A stretch of 64,000 nucleotides of DNA. Source: JBAZTO01 sp041661865. GTDB lineage: Bacteria > Planctomycetota > Phycisphaerae > SM23-33. How positions within the stretch are numbered: position 1 is the stretch's first letter; every line of letters begins with the position of its first letter. The notes under the pieces were generated by a model. The model did no database searches and had not been told where the DNA came from. It saw nothing but the letters and a program-made list of their open reading frames with translations. Below, piece by piece: positions 35,014-46,848 of this stretch. The position numbers and the translations under genes were made by a program. The stretch is taken from NCBI GenBank assembly GCA_041661865.1, contig JBAZTO010000004.1:1-64000 (forward strand), read 5' to 3'.

Positions 35014-35865
35014 ATGCACATTCTGGCCACCATCGTTCCCGCCGAGATCAACAACGTCTACGTCTTCCTGATCCTGGGCAGCCTGTCGGCCATGCTGGTG
35101 GCCGTCGCCAAGGCCGGCTTTGGCGGCAGCATCGGCATGCTGGCCTACCCGGTGATGTTGTACGCCTTCGGCGGCGACGCGTTCCTGGCCGCCGGCACGC
35201 AGTTGCCGCTGCTGATCGCCAGCGACATCCCAGCCCTGGTGCGGTGGTGGCGCAAGTGGAACGGCCACGCCGTGCGAATGCTGCTGCCCGGGGCGCTGGC
35301 CGGCATCGGCCTGGCGTGGTGGGCGCTGTGGATGCTCATCGGCGATGGCCGCACCGCCGAGCAGGTCAAGGTCGCCAAGGCCCAGGCCAACGGCGTGCTC
35401 CTGCTGCTGGTGGGCGTGATCGCGCTGGCCTTCGTCAGCCTGCAGGTGATCCGCTACCTTCGCCGGCGGGCGCTGGCCTTTCGCCCGGTCCCCTGGCAGG
35501 GCGCGGTCGCCGGCGGCCTGACGGGCGTCTGCTCCATGCTGGCCAATGCCGGCGGGCCCATTACCACCATGTTCCTGCTGCCCCAGGAAATGCCCAAGGG
35601 CATGTATGTGGCCACCACCGTCCTGCTCTACGCCGTCATCAACGAGGTCAAGATCGCGCCCTTCTGGCATCTGGGGATGATGACGCCGCACACGCTGTGG
35701 GCCGGACTGCTCCTGCTGCCCGCGGCGGTGGCCGGCACGTTCCTGGGCCTCTACCTCCACGACCGCGTCGGCCAGAAACAATTCAACGGCATCGCCTACT
35801 CGCTGCTGTTCCTGGCCGGCATCGACATGGTGCACAAGGGCGTCAGGATCCTTTGGTTCTCATAG
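35014..35865 (+). CDS. TauE/SafE family sulfite exporter-like permease
   Basis: 283 aa with about eight hydrophobic helices. AKAGFGGSIGMLAYPV and, symmetrically, GGLTGVCSMLANAGGPITTMF are the duplicated family motifs. Members export sulfite, sulfoacetate or other organosulfur anions; the substrate is not predictable. ATG 35014 has AAGGAC upstream. The stop TAG is the first base triplet of an AGTGCGAA repeat. Confidence 0.88.
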   Translation: MHILATIVPAEINNVYVFLILGSLSAMLVAVAKAGFGGSIGMLAYPVMLYAFGGDAFLAAGTQLPLLIASDIPALVRWWRKWNGHAVRMLLPGALAGIGLAWWALWMLIGDGRTAEQVKVAKAQANGVLLLLVGVIALAFVSLQVIRYLRRRALAFRPVPWQGAVAGGLTGVCSMLANAGGPITTMFLLPQEMPKGMYVATTVLLYAVINEVKIAPFWHLGMMTPHTLWAGLLLLPAAVAGTFLGLYLHDRVGQKQFNGIAYSLLFLAGIDMVHKGVRILWFS

Positions 35866-35922
35866 TGCGAAAGTGCGAAGCGGCAGGTCGTAGCGAAGTA
35901 GGGCGTGCAACTTGTTGCACGC
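35864..35922. repeat. AGTGCGAAAGTGCGAAG and GTAGGGCGTGCAAC repeats
   Basis: A GTGCGAA repeat (35864-35879) followed by the GCGTGCAAC-tt-GTTGCACGC palindrome (35898-35922). Confidence 0.8.
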
Positions 35923-35954
35923 AGGAGAGACTGCAAGAAGCAAGGAATCCGGTG

Positions 35955-36995
35955 TTACTCCCGCACCAAGTCCGCAACAAATCGCCGTCCCATCTGGTCT
36001 GGCTCGCGAGAGGTCGTGACGACCTTCTTGACGCAGAACCCGCTCTTCACCGCAAGGTGGAGCATATGGGTCTTGTCCACGAATATGTCCGCTTTCCGGG
36101 CAATTCGCCGGTAATTATTTGCGGATACATTTGGAACTAGCCAGGGCTTTTCGCTATGGCATAACAGGAAGTGCCCACCGGGGCGGAGAACACGATGAGC
36201 TTCCTGAAACATAGTCGATATGCCGGCAAGTTCGCCGAAGGCATTAGAACAGGTCGCCACATCAAACGCTTCCGTCATGAGCGGCAACGCGCGAACATCA
36301 CCACCGACGGCGTCGGCTCGTTGTTCTGCTTTTGCAACCCTGAACTTGTACTGCAACGTCCACAGGCATCGCAAGTCGCGCTCCACAGATATAGTTCTTT
36401 GAATGCTCCGGCAGTTGTGCAGCAGCCTGCTGATGAACCATCCACCGCCCGAGGCCAGATCGACGACAGAATGCGGCGACAGGTTACGAACTTGGCACAC
36501 CATTTCCTCTACTTCGGAGCGCAAGCTTTGCTTCGTCGCTATCGGCCTTGAGATTGTTGCGACTCCGGAGATTGGCTTGCTCTTCGCGGCCCAACCGAGT
36601 AACCGGCTGCGAGCCTCACGAACTTGGCTAGGTGTGATCCGCCAAAGCCTCCGGCCCGACCGAAGATTCTCCCAAGGCCGTCGGAGATCTAGCTTGGAGC
36701 CGCGGCATACAGCTTGAACCAGTTCAGCGACGCGAGAATCTGTACAAGAGCCGGGCTGGTCGCTCAACACCTCGGCTAATGCGCATGACCATGTATTGCG
36801 GGCGCCTGGCGGTAGCAGGACCGGCCGCCCCAGCACTATGGGGTATCGTGTTCTGCATTCCTCGCATCGCAGGTGTCGGCCTCTTGTCTGCGGGCCAGAC
36901 ATACTCGCGATGCGCAGCGATCCCATACAGGCTGGACAGGCTAGGTAAGCGATGCTTTCTCTTCTCATAAGGCCACCCCGTTTCTGTTCGCTCAT
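35955..36995 (-). CDS. Zinc-ribbon class I SAM methyltransferase
   Basis: 346 aa. An N-terminal Trm112-like ribbon (CPACMGS, CEECRTRYPI) leads to a methyltransferase core with VVDLASGGGWFIS, DVRALPLMTEAFDVATCSN (split here) and LRPGGHFLLC. Substrate unknown. Base composition is lower in GC than its neighbours and codon use is less biased, suggesting transfer. ATG 36995 was used; ATG 36968, after GGGGTGG, is equally possible. Confidence 0.75.
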   Translation of the reverse strand: MSEQKRGGLMRRESIAYLACPACMGSLRIASMSGPQTRGRHLRCEECRTRYPIVLGRPVLLPPGARNTWSCALAEVLSDQPGSCTDSRVAELVQAVCRGSKLDLRRPWENLRSGRRLWRITPSQVREARSRLLGWAAKSKPISGVATISRPIATKQSLRSEVEEMVCQVRNLSPHSVVDLASGGGWFISRLLHNCRSIQRTISVERDLRCLWTLQYKFRVAKAEQRADAVGGDVRALPLMTEAFDVATCSNAFGELAGISTMFQEAHRVLRPGGHFLLCHSEKPWLVPNVSANNYRRIARKADIFVDKTHMLHLAVKSGFCVKKVVTTSREPDQMGRRFVADLVRE

Positions 36996-37038
36996 TCTAC
37001 ATGGATTGGCCGGAATTGAACAGTGGGATCAGACTTGG

Positions 37039-37186
37039 TAAGGCGTGCAACGAGTCTGCCACGGCGGCCAGGGTTCTGCACGCGGAAGAAACAATTCCCC
37101 GCGTGCAACGAGTTGCACGCCCTACTACCAACTGCCTGTAGGCAGGTTGCACGCCCTGCCAATTTCGCACTTCGCACTTTCGCACT
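37039..37186. repeat. Nested GGCGTGCAAC and GTGCGAAG repeats
   Basis: Two imperfect GGCGTGCAACGAG units, a CCTGTAGGCAGG palindrome and an inverted GTGCGAAG arm (37163-37186) fill the gap between the methyltransferase and the FAD protein. Confidence 0.75.
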
Positions 37187-37198
37187 GCATCCTCGGCA

Positions 37199-39253
37199 CT
37201 ACGCCTTGAAGATTCTTCCTTCCCGGTACTCCGTCCAGGCCGGCTCGAAGGCGATATTGCGGTCGGGGATCGGCCGGGGCGGGGCGTCGGCCAGATCGAA
37301 CAGGTCTGCCGCCGCCGGGTTGTACCGCAGGCTCAGGATGCTGTTGCGGAGAGCGGTGTTCTCGGGGCGGAAGCGGTAGGGTTTGCCGGTGTCGGGGTCG
37401 ATCAGGGCGGGGTGCATCGCGATGCCGTCCGAAGCCAGGATGCAGTGACTGCCGCGGCTGCCCACGCCGCGGCCGAACATGCCGCAGATGGCCTTGAGCA
37501 TCGCCACGTGCGTCAGGCACTGCTGGACGGTGACCAGGTAAGCGTGAAGCTGCCTGGGATTGGCGACCTTCAGGCCTTCCTCCAGGCAGCGGCGGTACTG
37601 CGCCTTGGCCTCGGCGAGCGCCGCGGCGGCGCCGGCCTGGCTGCGAAGGTGCGCGCCGTGGCGGGTCATGCGTGCGGCGATATCGGCCATCGCGTCGTTG
37701 GGGCTGACCTTGGCGCGGGCGCCGCTCTCCATCGCCCGTCGCAATTCCTTGACGATCCGGCCCAGGCCCGCCTGTACCAGGCCGGTCCGCGCCGCAAAGT
37801 CCGGCCCGTCGCTGCTGTAGACGTGCGCGATGAACTCCGCCGCCCGCATCGCCCCGACCTGCCCGGCATTGAGCGCCGAACCGCCGGGACGCTTGACGCC
37901 GTGCGTGCCGGCCATCTCGCCGATGACGAACGTGTGGGCGACCGAACTCTCCCACCACTTGTTGACCGCAAATCCGCCGTTGTGGTGCTGGGCGCACACG
38001 GCGATCTCCAGGGGCTCGCGATGGAGGTCGATGCCGTTTTCCTTGTAGATGTCGATGGCCGGCCCGTTCATGTGCAGCAGGCGGTCGATGGGCAACGCCT
38101 GCGTCGCTCCGGTCTTGTCGAGGTAGTCCAGCGCCTCGGGCCGCAATTTGCGGAGGTCGAACTTCTCCCACCCGCTCTTGCCGACGGGGTTGGACAGGAA
38201 GTCCATCCACACGCGCCGTCCGCGGACGACGGTTTCCATGTGGACGGCCATGTCGATCAGCGAGGACTGGGCATCGGTGATCCGCTGGGCGTCGAAGGGC
38301 CACTGGTAGCCCTTGAGGAAGATATTGGTGGCCAGGGTGGCCATGTCGTCGAAATACTCGGTGAGGAATTCGCGCGGGTCGTTGCCGTCGGCGTCGGTGG
38401 AGAAGATGCGCGGCACCACCTGCATGTAGGTGCCCGAGACGTTCCAGCGGAACTTGATGGAGGCCAGGCCGTACTGCGACTCGGTCATGTTGCAGGCTTC
38501 CAGTCCAGCCTTCAGCGCCGGGCTGTGGATGCCGTACTGCCCGCGCGGGTAGACGGTGTCGGCGTAGATTTCTCCGGGCCCGCCGGCCGCCAGCACCCAG
38601 TTCTCGGCCACGAAGGCCGACAGCCCCATCTCGCTGTCGCTGGTGCGGGCCATGTCCAGGCACACCATCGCGACGATGCGTTTGTCGGCCCCGCTGCCGT
38701 CGGTGAGAAAATCGACGACGACGTGCTTGTCGACGATCTCGACGCCCTCGCGCTGGGCCTGGGCCTGGAGCGACTGGGCCATGAACCTGCTGGTCTTTGG
38801 GCCGGCGGAGGTGGCGCGCTCGTAGGGGTCGTGGTCGGTCTTGTAGCCGATGAAGGCGCCCTGCGGATCGTGCGGGAACGGCACGCCCACTTCCACCAGG
38901 TGGTAAAAGCCGCGGAGCGAGCCGATGCCCTCGGCCAGAGCGTTGTCGCCGTTGCAGCAGCCGAAGGCCGTCAGCGTCCGGGCGAAGTCCTCAGCCGTGT
39001 CGGACACGCGCGGGCTGGTGCCCATCTTGTAGTAGGTCTGCTTGTCCGAGCCGCTCATGCGCGACGCGCCCAGGCCCAGCCCGCCGGTGACCACCCGCAG
39101 GTGCGAGGCCGGGTCGGCCACGCCGCGAACGCGCCAGAACTCCACCAGCTTGACCGCGCAGTTCATCGCCGCCGCTCCAGCCCCGACGATCACGGTGTTG
39201 ACGCAGGTGACGGGTATCGAAAGGCCGTCAATGGTGAGAGTATTCTTCAACAT
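37199..39253 (-). CDS. FAD-binding fumarate reductase/succinate dehydrogenase-type flavoprotein
   Basis: 684 aa. The FAD motif is TVIVGAGAAAMNCA; the SDH/FRD flavoprotein segment CAQHHNGGFAVNKWWESS carries the HHNGG site, and GEMAGTHGVKRPGGSAL follows. The C-terminal helical region is long. No iron-sulfur or membrane subunit is next to it. It may act as a soluble reductase of an unknown acceptor; SDH function is unproven. The start ATG is at 39253. Confidence 0.85.
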   Translation of the reverse strand: MLKNTLTIDGLSIPVTCVNTVIVGAGAAAMNCAVKLVEFWRVRGVADPASHLRVVTGGLGLGASRMSGSDKQTYYKMGTSPRVSDTAEDFARTLTAFGCCNGDNALAEGIGSLRGFYHLVEVGVPFPHDPQGAFIGYKTDHDPYERATSAGPKTSRFMAQSLQAQAQREGVEIVDKHVVVDFLTDGSGADKRIVAMVCLDMARTSDSEMGLSAFVAENWVLAAGGPGEIYADTVYPRGQYGIHSPALKAGLEACNMTESQYGLASIKFRWNVSGTYMQVVPRIFSTDADGNDPREFLTEYFDDMATLATNIFLKGYQWPFDAQRITDAQSSLIDMAVHMETVVRGRRVWMDFLSNPVGKSGWEKFDLRKLRPEALDYLDKTGATQALPIDRLLHMNGPAIDIYKENGIDLHREPLEIAVCAQHHNGGFAVNKWWESSVAHTFVIGEMAGTHGVKRPGGSALNAGQVGAMRAAEFIAHVYSSDGPDFAARTGLVQAGLGRIVKELRRAMESGARAKVSPNDAMADIAARMTRHGAHLRSQAGAAAALAEAKAQYRRCLEEGLKVANPRQLHAYLVTVQQCLTHVAMLKAICGMFGRGVGSRGSHCILASDGIAMHPALIDPDTGKPYRFRPENTALRNSILSLRYNPAAADLFDLADAPPRPIPDRNIAFEPAWTEYREGRIFKA

Positions 39254-39333
39254 TCTTCGTCCCTATGAATCGTGAACCACGAATCGCGAGCCACCAGCTA
39301 CTGCCGATAGGGATGTCTGGAACACCCGTAACC

Positions 39334-39420
39334 CAACACAGAGGTCACAGAGCGACAGAGCAGAACACCCTTGTATTCAAAATATGTTGTCTCTGTTTCT
39401 CTGCGACTCTGTGTCGCGTA
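39334..39420. repeat. CACAGAGGTCACAGAG inverted pair
   Basis: Arms 39334-39365 and 39388-39420 (TCTCTGCGACTCTGTG). The gap also holds AATCTGCAATCTGCAATTGG repeats at 39488-39510. Confidence 0.7.
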
Positions 39421-39516
39421 GTGTTTTTCGGAAGTCTTGGTTTCAAATCGCCAATTCAACTGCCAAGGAACGCTGGCGGCGGATCAATCTGCAATCTGCA
39501 ATTGGCAATCTTCAAT

Positions 39517-40284
39517 CTACAGGATTCTCAGGTGGTAGCCGCCATCGACGTTGATAACCTCGCCGGTGGAGAACTTCAGGTCGCCGCGGGCGGCCGCCGC
39601 CACCGCGCAGGCGATATCCGCCGGCTGGCCCCAGCGCTTGATGGGGGTGATGCCCTCGGCGATCAGCTTGTCGTACTTGTCCTTGACCGTCGAGGTCATG
39701 TCCGTGGCAATGATGCCCGGGCGAATCTCGTAGACGCCGATGCCAAACTCCGCCAGGCGGGCCGCCCACAACTTGGTGGCCATCGAAACCCCGGCCTTGG
39801 AGATACAGTACTCGCCCCGGCCGGTGCTGGCCGTGTAGGCGCTCATCGAGGAAATGTTCACCACGCACATCCAACTCTCGGGCCGCTGCCGGCGCTGGCG
39901 AACCATCCAGTTGGCCGCCGCCTGGGTCAGGAAGTAGGGGCCCTTGAGGTTGATGGTCATCACCCGGTCGTAGCTCTCTTCGGTGGCCTCCAGAATGTCG
40001 GCCCGCACCTTGGGCGCCACCCCGGCGTTGTTCACCAGCACGTCCAGCCGCCCGAAGGTCCGCTCGATTCGCTCCAGGGCCCCGGCCCGGTCAGTCGCGG
40101 AGGTGACGTCGCCGGTAATGGCCAAGCCGCGCCGGCCGATCGATTCGATCTGGGCCACGGTCTCGTCGGCAGCGATGACGTCAAAGACCGCCACGTCCAT
40201 GCCGTTGCGGGCCAGTTCGGCGGCAATGGCTGCCCCGATACCGCGGGCGGCCCCCGTCACCAGTGCCACAGGTTGATCGCTCAT
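39517..40284 (-). CDS. Short-chain dehydrogenase/reductase
   Basis: 255 aa, classical SDR. NAD(P) motif ALVTGAARGIGAAIA, NNAG at 86-89, catalytic Tyr and Lys in YCISKAGV, Ser in NISSMSAY. It resembles 3-oxoacyl-ACP reductases. GGAG precedes the ATG. The specific substrate is unknown, and the position after the FAD protein gives no strong clue. Confidence 0.85.
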   Translation of the reverse strand: MSDQPVALVTGAARGIGAAIAAELARNGMDVAVFDVIAADETVAQIESIGRRGLAITGDVTSATDRAGALERIERTFGRLDVLVNNAGVAPKVRADILEATEESYDRVMTINLKGPYFLTQAAANWMVRQRRQRPESWMCVVNISSMSAYTASTGRGEYCISKAGVSMATKLWAARLAEFGIGVYEIRPGIIATDMTSTVKDKYDKLIAEGITPIKRWGQPADIACAVAAAARGDLKFSTGEVINVDGGYHLRIL

Positions 40285-40580
40285 TGCATCTCCATTTTTG
40301 TCTGCCTGGGGAAGCCGAAAGTATGACTGTCCCCGCCGAGGCTGTCAAATCCATTGTGGTTGGAGTATGGGATGGGCCGCCAGCAAACCCCCTTCGCAGC
40401 CGCCTCCCCTGCCCCAGTCGCTTGGCGGCAGAAACAAGTCCGTCGGCCCGTATTACCCTCGCAATAATCATTGAGAAAAATACACAAGATTTCGCTTAAC
40501 ATATCGCGGGGTCTCCCTGATAATGAGATTCGGTACTGGTTACAGTGGCTTGTTCAATCCTGAATGTAACCGCCAAAACC

Positions 40581-41147
40581 ATGAAAGATAATCTATCTAC
40601 CTTCGCCATCGCCGAATTGTTGCACGTGGATCCCGGTTCCATAGCCAATTGGATTGACCAGGATATCCTCAAGGCCTACAGGACGCCCGGCGGTCACCGG
40701 CGGGTACAGGTCGGCGACTTGCTCAATTTCCTGCACCAGCACAAGATGCCTGTCCCGCCCGAGTTGAACTGTCATCCGCATCGAGTCCTGATCGTCGATG
40801 ACGAGCCCGGCATTACCCAACTGGTCGCCAAGACGATCAAGACATCTTATCCCGAAGTCGAGGTTCTGGAAGCCAACGACGGATTCCTCGCCGGCGCCTT
40901 GGTCGCAACGCTCAAGCCCAATGTGGTGATCCTCGACCTGCGGATGCCCGGCATGGACGGTTTTGAGGTCTGCCGCCTTATCAAGTCACAGGACCAGACC
41001 AAAAATATCGATGTGGTGGCCATGACGGCCTTTCCCTCGCCTGACAGCGAGAAGAGCATCCTGTCCTGCGGGGCGAGGGTCTGCCTGAGCAAGCCTCTGG
41101 ACATGGGGGTACTCTTGAAGGAACTGCGCACGTCCTTCTCGGCCTGA
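40581..41147 (+). CDS. MerR-type HTH fused to a response-regulator receiver domain
   Basis: 188 aa. The N-terminal excisionase/MerR-like HTH (FAIAELLHVDPGSIANWID, YRTPGGHRRV) is followed by a receiver domain with Asp73/Asp74, phospho-acceptor Asp119 (VILDLRMPG), Thr149 and Lys171 (SKPLDMG). The order, DNA-binding first and receiver second, is opposite to most response regulators. No kinase is adjacent. GTG 40545 is an alternative start. Confidence 0.85.
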   Translation: MKDNLSTFAIAELLHVDPGSIANWIDQDILKAYRTPGGHRRVQVGDLLNFLHQHKMPVPPELNCHPHRVLIVDDEPGITQLVAKTIKTSYPEVEVLEANDGFLAGALVATLKPNVVILDLRMPGMDGFEVCRLIKSQDQTKNIDVVAMTAFPSPDSEKSILSCGARVCLSKPLDMGVLLKELRTSFSA

Positions 41148-41177
41148 AGATCCGCCGATACGCATCATATTTCCGGT

Positions 41178-42182
41178 TCAGCAGGCGTTGTTATCCAGGC
41201 ACCACTTGACCGACCGGGCGATGCCCTCGTCGTATCCCACCGTCGGCTGCCAGCCCAGCTCGCGACGGGCCTTGTCGCAGGAGAAGAAGCACCTCCGCCC
41301 CATCAGCCAGACGGCGTAGCGGGTGACCAGCGGGGGCTTTTTCGTCGCGAGCAGGTGCCCGAAGAGTTCCATCAGAAAGGCGGCGTTGTAGGCGACCTTG
41401 TAAGGGACTTTGCGGGTGACGGGCTTGGCCCCGATGCACTGGGCGATCTTATTGAAATACTCCGCCTGCGTGATGACGCCGTCGTTGGACAGGTTGTAGG
41501 TTTCTCCGACGGCCTTGTCGCTGGTGGCGGCCAGGATGCAGCCCTCGGCCTCGTTGCCGGCGTAGGTGAGGTTGAGGCGGTTGCCGCCGTCGCCCAGGAG
41601 CTTGCACTTGCCGGCGCGGATGGCGCGGATGAGCCGGGGCATCGAGGCCCGGTCGCGCGGCCCGTAGAGCCAACTGGGCTTGACGATCGTGACGGGGAAG
41701 TCCCCGCGGGCGGAGGCCTCGCGGATGAGATTCTCGGCTTCCACCTTGGCCCGGCTGTAGTAGCTCCAGCGATGCAGGTTGACTCCCAGGGGGGCCGTCT
41801 CGTCCAGCACCAGGCCCGCCCCGTCGGGATGGCCGTAGCTGGAGATACTGCTGATATGCAGGAAGCGCCCCACGCCGGCGGCGCGGGCGGCCTGGATCAT
41901 GTTCCGCGTGCCTTCGATGGTGACGGCCACGAAACGCTCCCACGGGCCCCAGTCGCCCACCTGGGCGGCGGCGTGGTAGACGGTCTTGACGCCCTTCATG
42001 GCCGCCTGGAGACTGGCTGGGTCCGTCACGTCGCCGGGGGCTTTTTCAACGCCCCAGGAGTCCAGCAGCGCCGTATCGCTGCCGGGGCGGCACAGCACGC
42101 GAACGTCCTGGCCCGAGGCGCGAAGCTTCTCGACAATGTGGCTGCCCAGCAATCCGGTTCCGCCAGTAACCAAGTTCATCAT
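41178..42182 (-). CDS. NAD-dependent epimerase/dehydratase (extended SDR, 3-beta-HSD-like)
   Basis: 334 aa. NAD motif VTGGTGLLGSHIVE, HAAAQVGDWG, active-site Tyr and Lys in YYSRAKVEAE. The C-terminal half (SNDGVITQAEYFNKIA, PYKVAYNAAFLMELFG) is like sterol/isoprenoid 3-beta-HSD proteins. The natural substrate is unknown. It converges with the HTH-REC gene. Confidence 0.83.
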   Translation of the reverse strand: MMNLVTGGTGLLGSHIVEKLRASGQDVRVLCRPGSDTALLDSWGVEKAPGDVTDPASLQAAMKGVKTVYHAAAQVGDWGPWERFVAVTIEGTRNMIQAARAAGVGRFLHISSISSYGHPDGAGLVLDETAPLGVNLHRWSYYSRAKVEAENLIREASARGDFPVTIVKPSWLYGPRDRASMPRLIRAIRAGKCKLLGDGGNRLNLTYAGNEAEGCILAATSDKAVGETYNLSNDGVITQAEYFNKIAQCIGAKPVTRKVPYKVAYNAAFLMELFGHLLATKKPPLVTRYAVWLMGRRCFFSCDKARRELGWQPTVGYDEGIARSVKWCLDNNAC

Positions 42183-42507
42183 TCACCTGCCGTCGATGTA
42201 AAAGGCCAGTGCGTCGTTCAAATCCCCCCGGGGAGGCCCGAATCCTACGCACGGGCCGCCGGGCCGTCAAGGGATTGTCTTGGGCAAGGTCTTGGGCAAG
42301 GGACTTCCCATTGCTTCCTGCCCCCGAAATTCATTGACAGCCCCGGCAGGCCTTCCTACACTGCAACCTCGTTTTTCGCCAAAAAGGCGAATAGGACGGA
42401 TGTATCTCCGCCAGAAGCGCCCCGCCCGAGTGAGACCTTCTCTACGATCCACTGGGCGGAGTTCTCCCGGCGAAGCGGAAATCCCTTAATCCATGGAGAT
42501 TGATTCA
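42183..42507. other. Leader and promoter region of ppdK
   Basis: 325 bases without a gene. Holds the sigma-70 promoter at 42334 and a hairpin TTCGCC-aaaaa-GGCGAA (42375-42391) in the probable leader. Confidence 0.6.
42334..42362 (+). promoter_or_regulatory. Sigma-70 promoter of ppdK
   Basis: TTGACA (42334-42339), 17 bases, TACACT (42357-42362). It lies about 145 bases before the start codon. Confidence 0.8.
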
Positions 42508-45216
<2,709 letters not shown>

Positions 45217-45239
45217 GCTGAAAACCCGCTGCATTTTCA

Positions 45240-45276
45240 AGAGCCCCGGTGGCCCAGAGCCATCGGGGCTCTTTTG
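45240..45276 (+). terminator. Rho-independent terminator of ppdK
   Basis: AGAGCCCCG pairs with CGGGGCTCT, followed by TTTT, 24 bases after the stop. Confidence 0.9.
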
Positions 45277-45539
45277 TATGCGCAGATCCCAGCCGGACCC
45301 ATGCTTGACAGGGAGGTGGAGTTCCTACTCCACCTCCTGCTTGCCTCTCCTCTTACCGCGGCGGGGTATGCAACCCTGTTTTGGCCTTGGCTTGCCCGGC
45401 TAAACAGCAGTTTTGTGTCGCCAAAAGGCGTTCGCGGCGGTACAATACATGCAGATCGGAAGTTCATTTCGCGCAGGGAATTGACCGTCGATTCAGGCTG
45501 CGAACATGTCTTTTTGCGGGTTCGGCGAGGTGGTGGCTT
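45277..45539. other. Intergenic region with no clear gene
   Basis: No repeat family member is obvious. TACAAT at about 45440 may be a -10 box for the next gene, without a clear -35. Confidence 0.5.
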
Positions 45540-46664
45540 ATGCGCTTGCGCCAGGTGCTATGCCCGAGCTGTGGGACGATCCTCGAAGTGCCGCCAGGGA
45601 AGGCGGACTGTTTCGTCCGGTGCGGCAAGTGTCACACCCGATTCCGCCTGCCCAAGCGGATCGCTGTCACCGACGACGCGGTCACCGACTGGCTGAGCGA
45701 AGAGCACGACGAGGAGGCGAAGGAGCACGCCGTCGCCGCGGCCCTGCGTCCGCATGAGGAGGCGGCCTCTGGAACAGGCACGTTCGTCCTGCCGGCGGTG
45801 CATGAGCCGATCCGCCTGGTCAAGAGCGACGCCAGCGGCGTACTGTTGGAATTCGCCGCCTCGCGCCTGACCGATCCGGCCTTCCGCTGCTGCATGCCTC
45901 GCAAGTGCCTCCGCTGCGGCGGCCAGTCGAACCTGGGGGCCCACGCCATCATCTATTCAACGACGCTGGTCGATGAGTCGTCCCTGGAGGCTGAGCATTC
46001 CGACGGGGCGTTGTCGCTGAAAGGGCCGGGAATCGCCGACCTCAGCGACGAGGAATTGCTCAATCGCATGCCCAAGGTTCCCAACGTGCCGCCGCCGGCC
46101 AACCTGCCCATGCCGTACTGGCTGTGCGACATGTGTACCTCCCGTGATATCCTCTCGGGGCAGATCCGCATGACTACCCAGGGACTGGGGCTCTGTCGCC
46201 TGTGGATCGGCAATTTGCGGCGGGCCGAGGAGTTCCTGGTCGCCGCCGGCGGCAAAGACACCGCCGCGTACACCGAGATTCATCGCCGCATCCACGCGAT
46301 GGCCGAGAACCCCTGGAGCAGCCTGCCCCCGGTCGTGCAGAACCGGCTTCAGCAGTGGTTCCGCCCGCAAAACGGCGAACACTTCATCGCCTATGTGGCC
46401 GACCGCGACCGTGCCCGCTCCGAGCAGGGCCTGGCCGGCATCGTCGTGACCAGCAAGCGTTTGATCTGTCACACCCTGTCGCGGCACAAAGAGACCGCGG
46501 CCACGGATAAAGTGGAGTTCGATGAGGTTCTGGCCTACGGAAAGCAGTGCCTGCTTATCCGCTGCCCGGCCTGGGAATTCAAGTACATGACCGTCGACCG
46601 CGAAGGACTGGCCATCCTGCGTCACGCCTTGACCAAGGCCAAGATCCCGGCGGCATGGCACTAA
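45540..46664 (+). CDS. MJ0042-type zinc-ribbon protein, function unknown
   Basis: 374 aa. The N-terminal ribbon CPSCGTILEVPPGKADC...CGKCHTRF is of the MJ0042 type. A second set of cysteines (CCMPRKCLRCGG and CDMCTS) is central. The C-terminal part (GIVVTSKRLICHTLSRHKE) resembles a small PH-like fold, tentatively. ATG 45540 has GAGGTGG upstream and removes a 53-residue extension with no support. Confidence 0.7.
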   Translation: MRLRQVLCPSCGTILEVPPGKADCFVRCGKCHTRFRLPKRIAVTDDAVTDWLSEEHDEEAKEHAVAAALRPHEEAASGTGTFVLPAVHEPIRLVKSDASGVLLEFAASRLTDPAFRCCMPRKCLRCGGQSNLGAHAIIYSTTLVDESSLEAEHSDGALSLKGPGIADLSDEELLNRMPKVPNVPPPANLPMPYWLCDMCTSRDILSGQIRMTTQGLGLCRLWIGNLRRAEEFLVAAGGKDTAAYTEIHRRIHAMAENPWSSLPPVVQNRLQQWFRPQNGEHFIAYVADRDRARSEQGLAGIVVTSKRLICHTLSRHKETAATDKVEFDEVLAYGKQCLLIRCPAWEFKYMTVDREGLAILRHALTKAKIPAAWH

Positions 46665-46848
46665 GCTGGCTGCAATGAAGCTTGCAGCCAGCCAGAGCAG
46701 GAGAGCAGTAGAAAGTGGATAGGAGAGAAGACCAAGATGCACCTTTGATGAGTGGCGGCCCTTACAGGTGAGCTATTCGCTCTCCTGCGGTCTTCTTCCT
46801 CCTCTCAACTCTCTGATAACGCACTGCGCAAACAGGGGCGAAAGCAAT

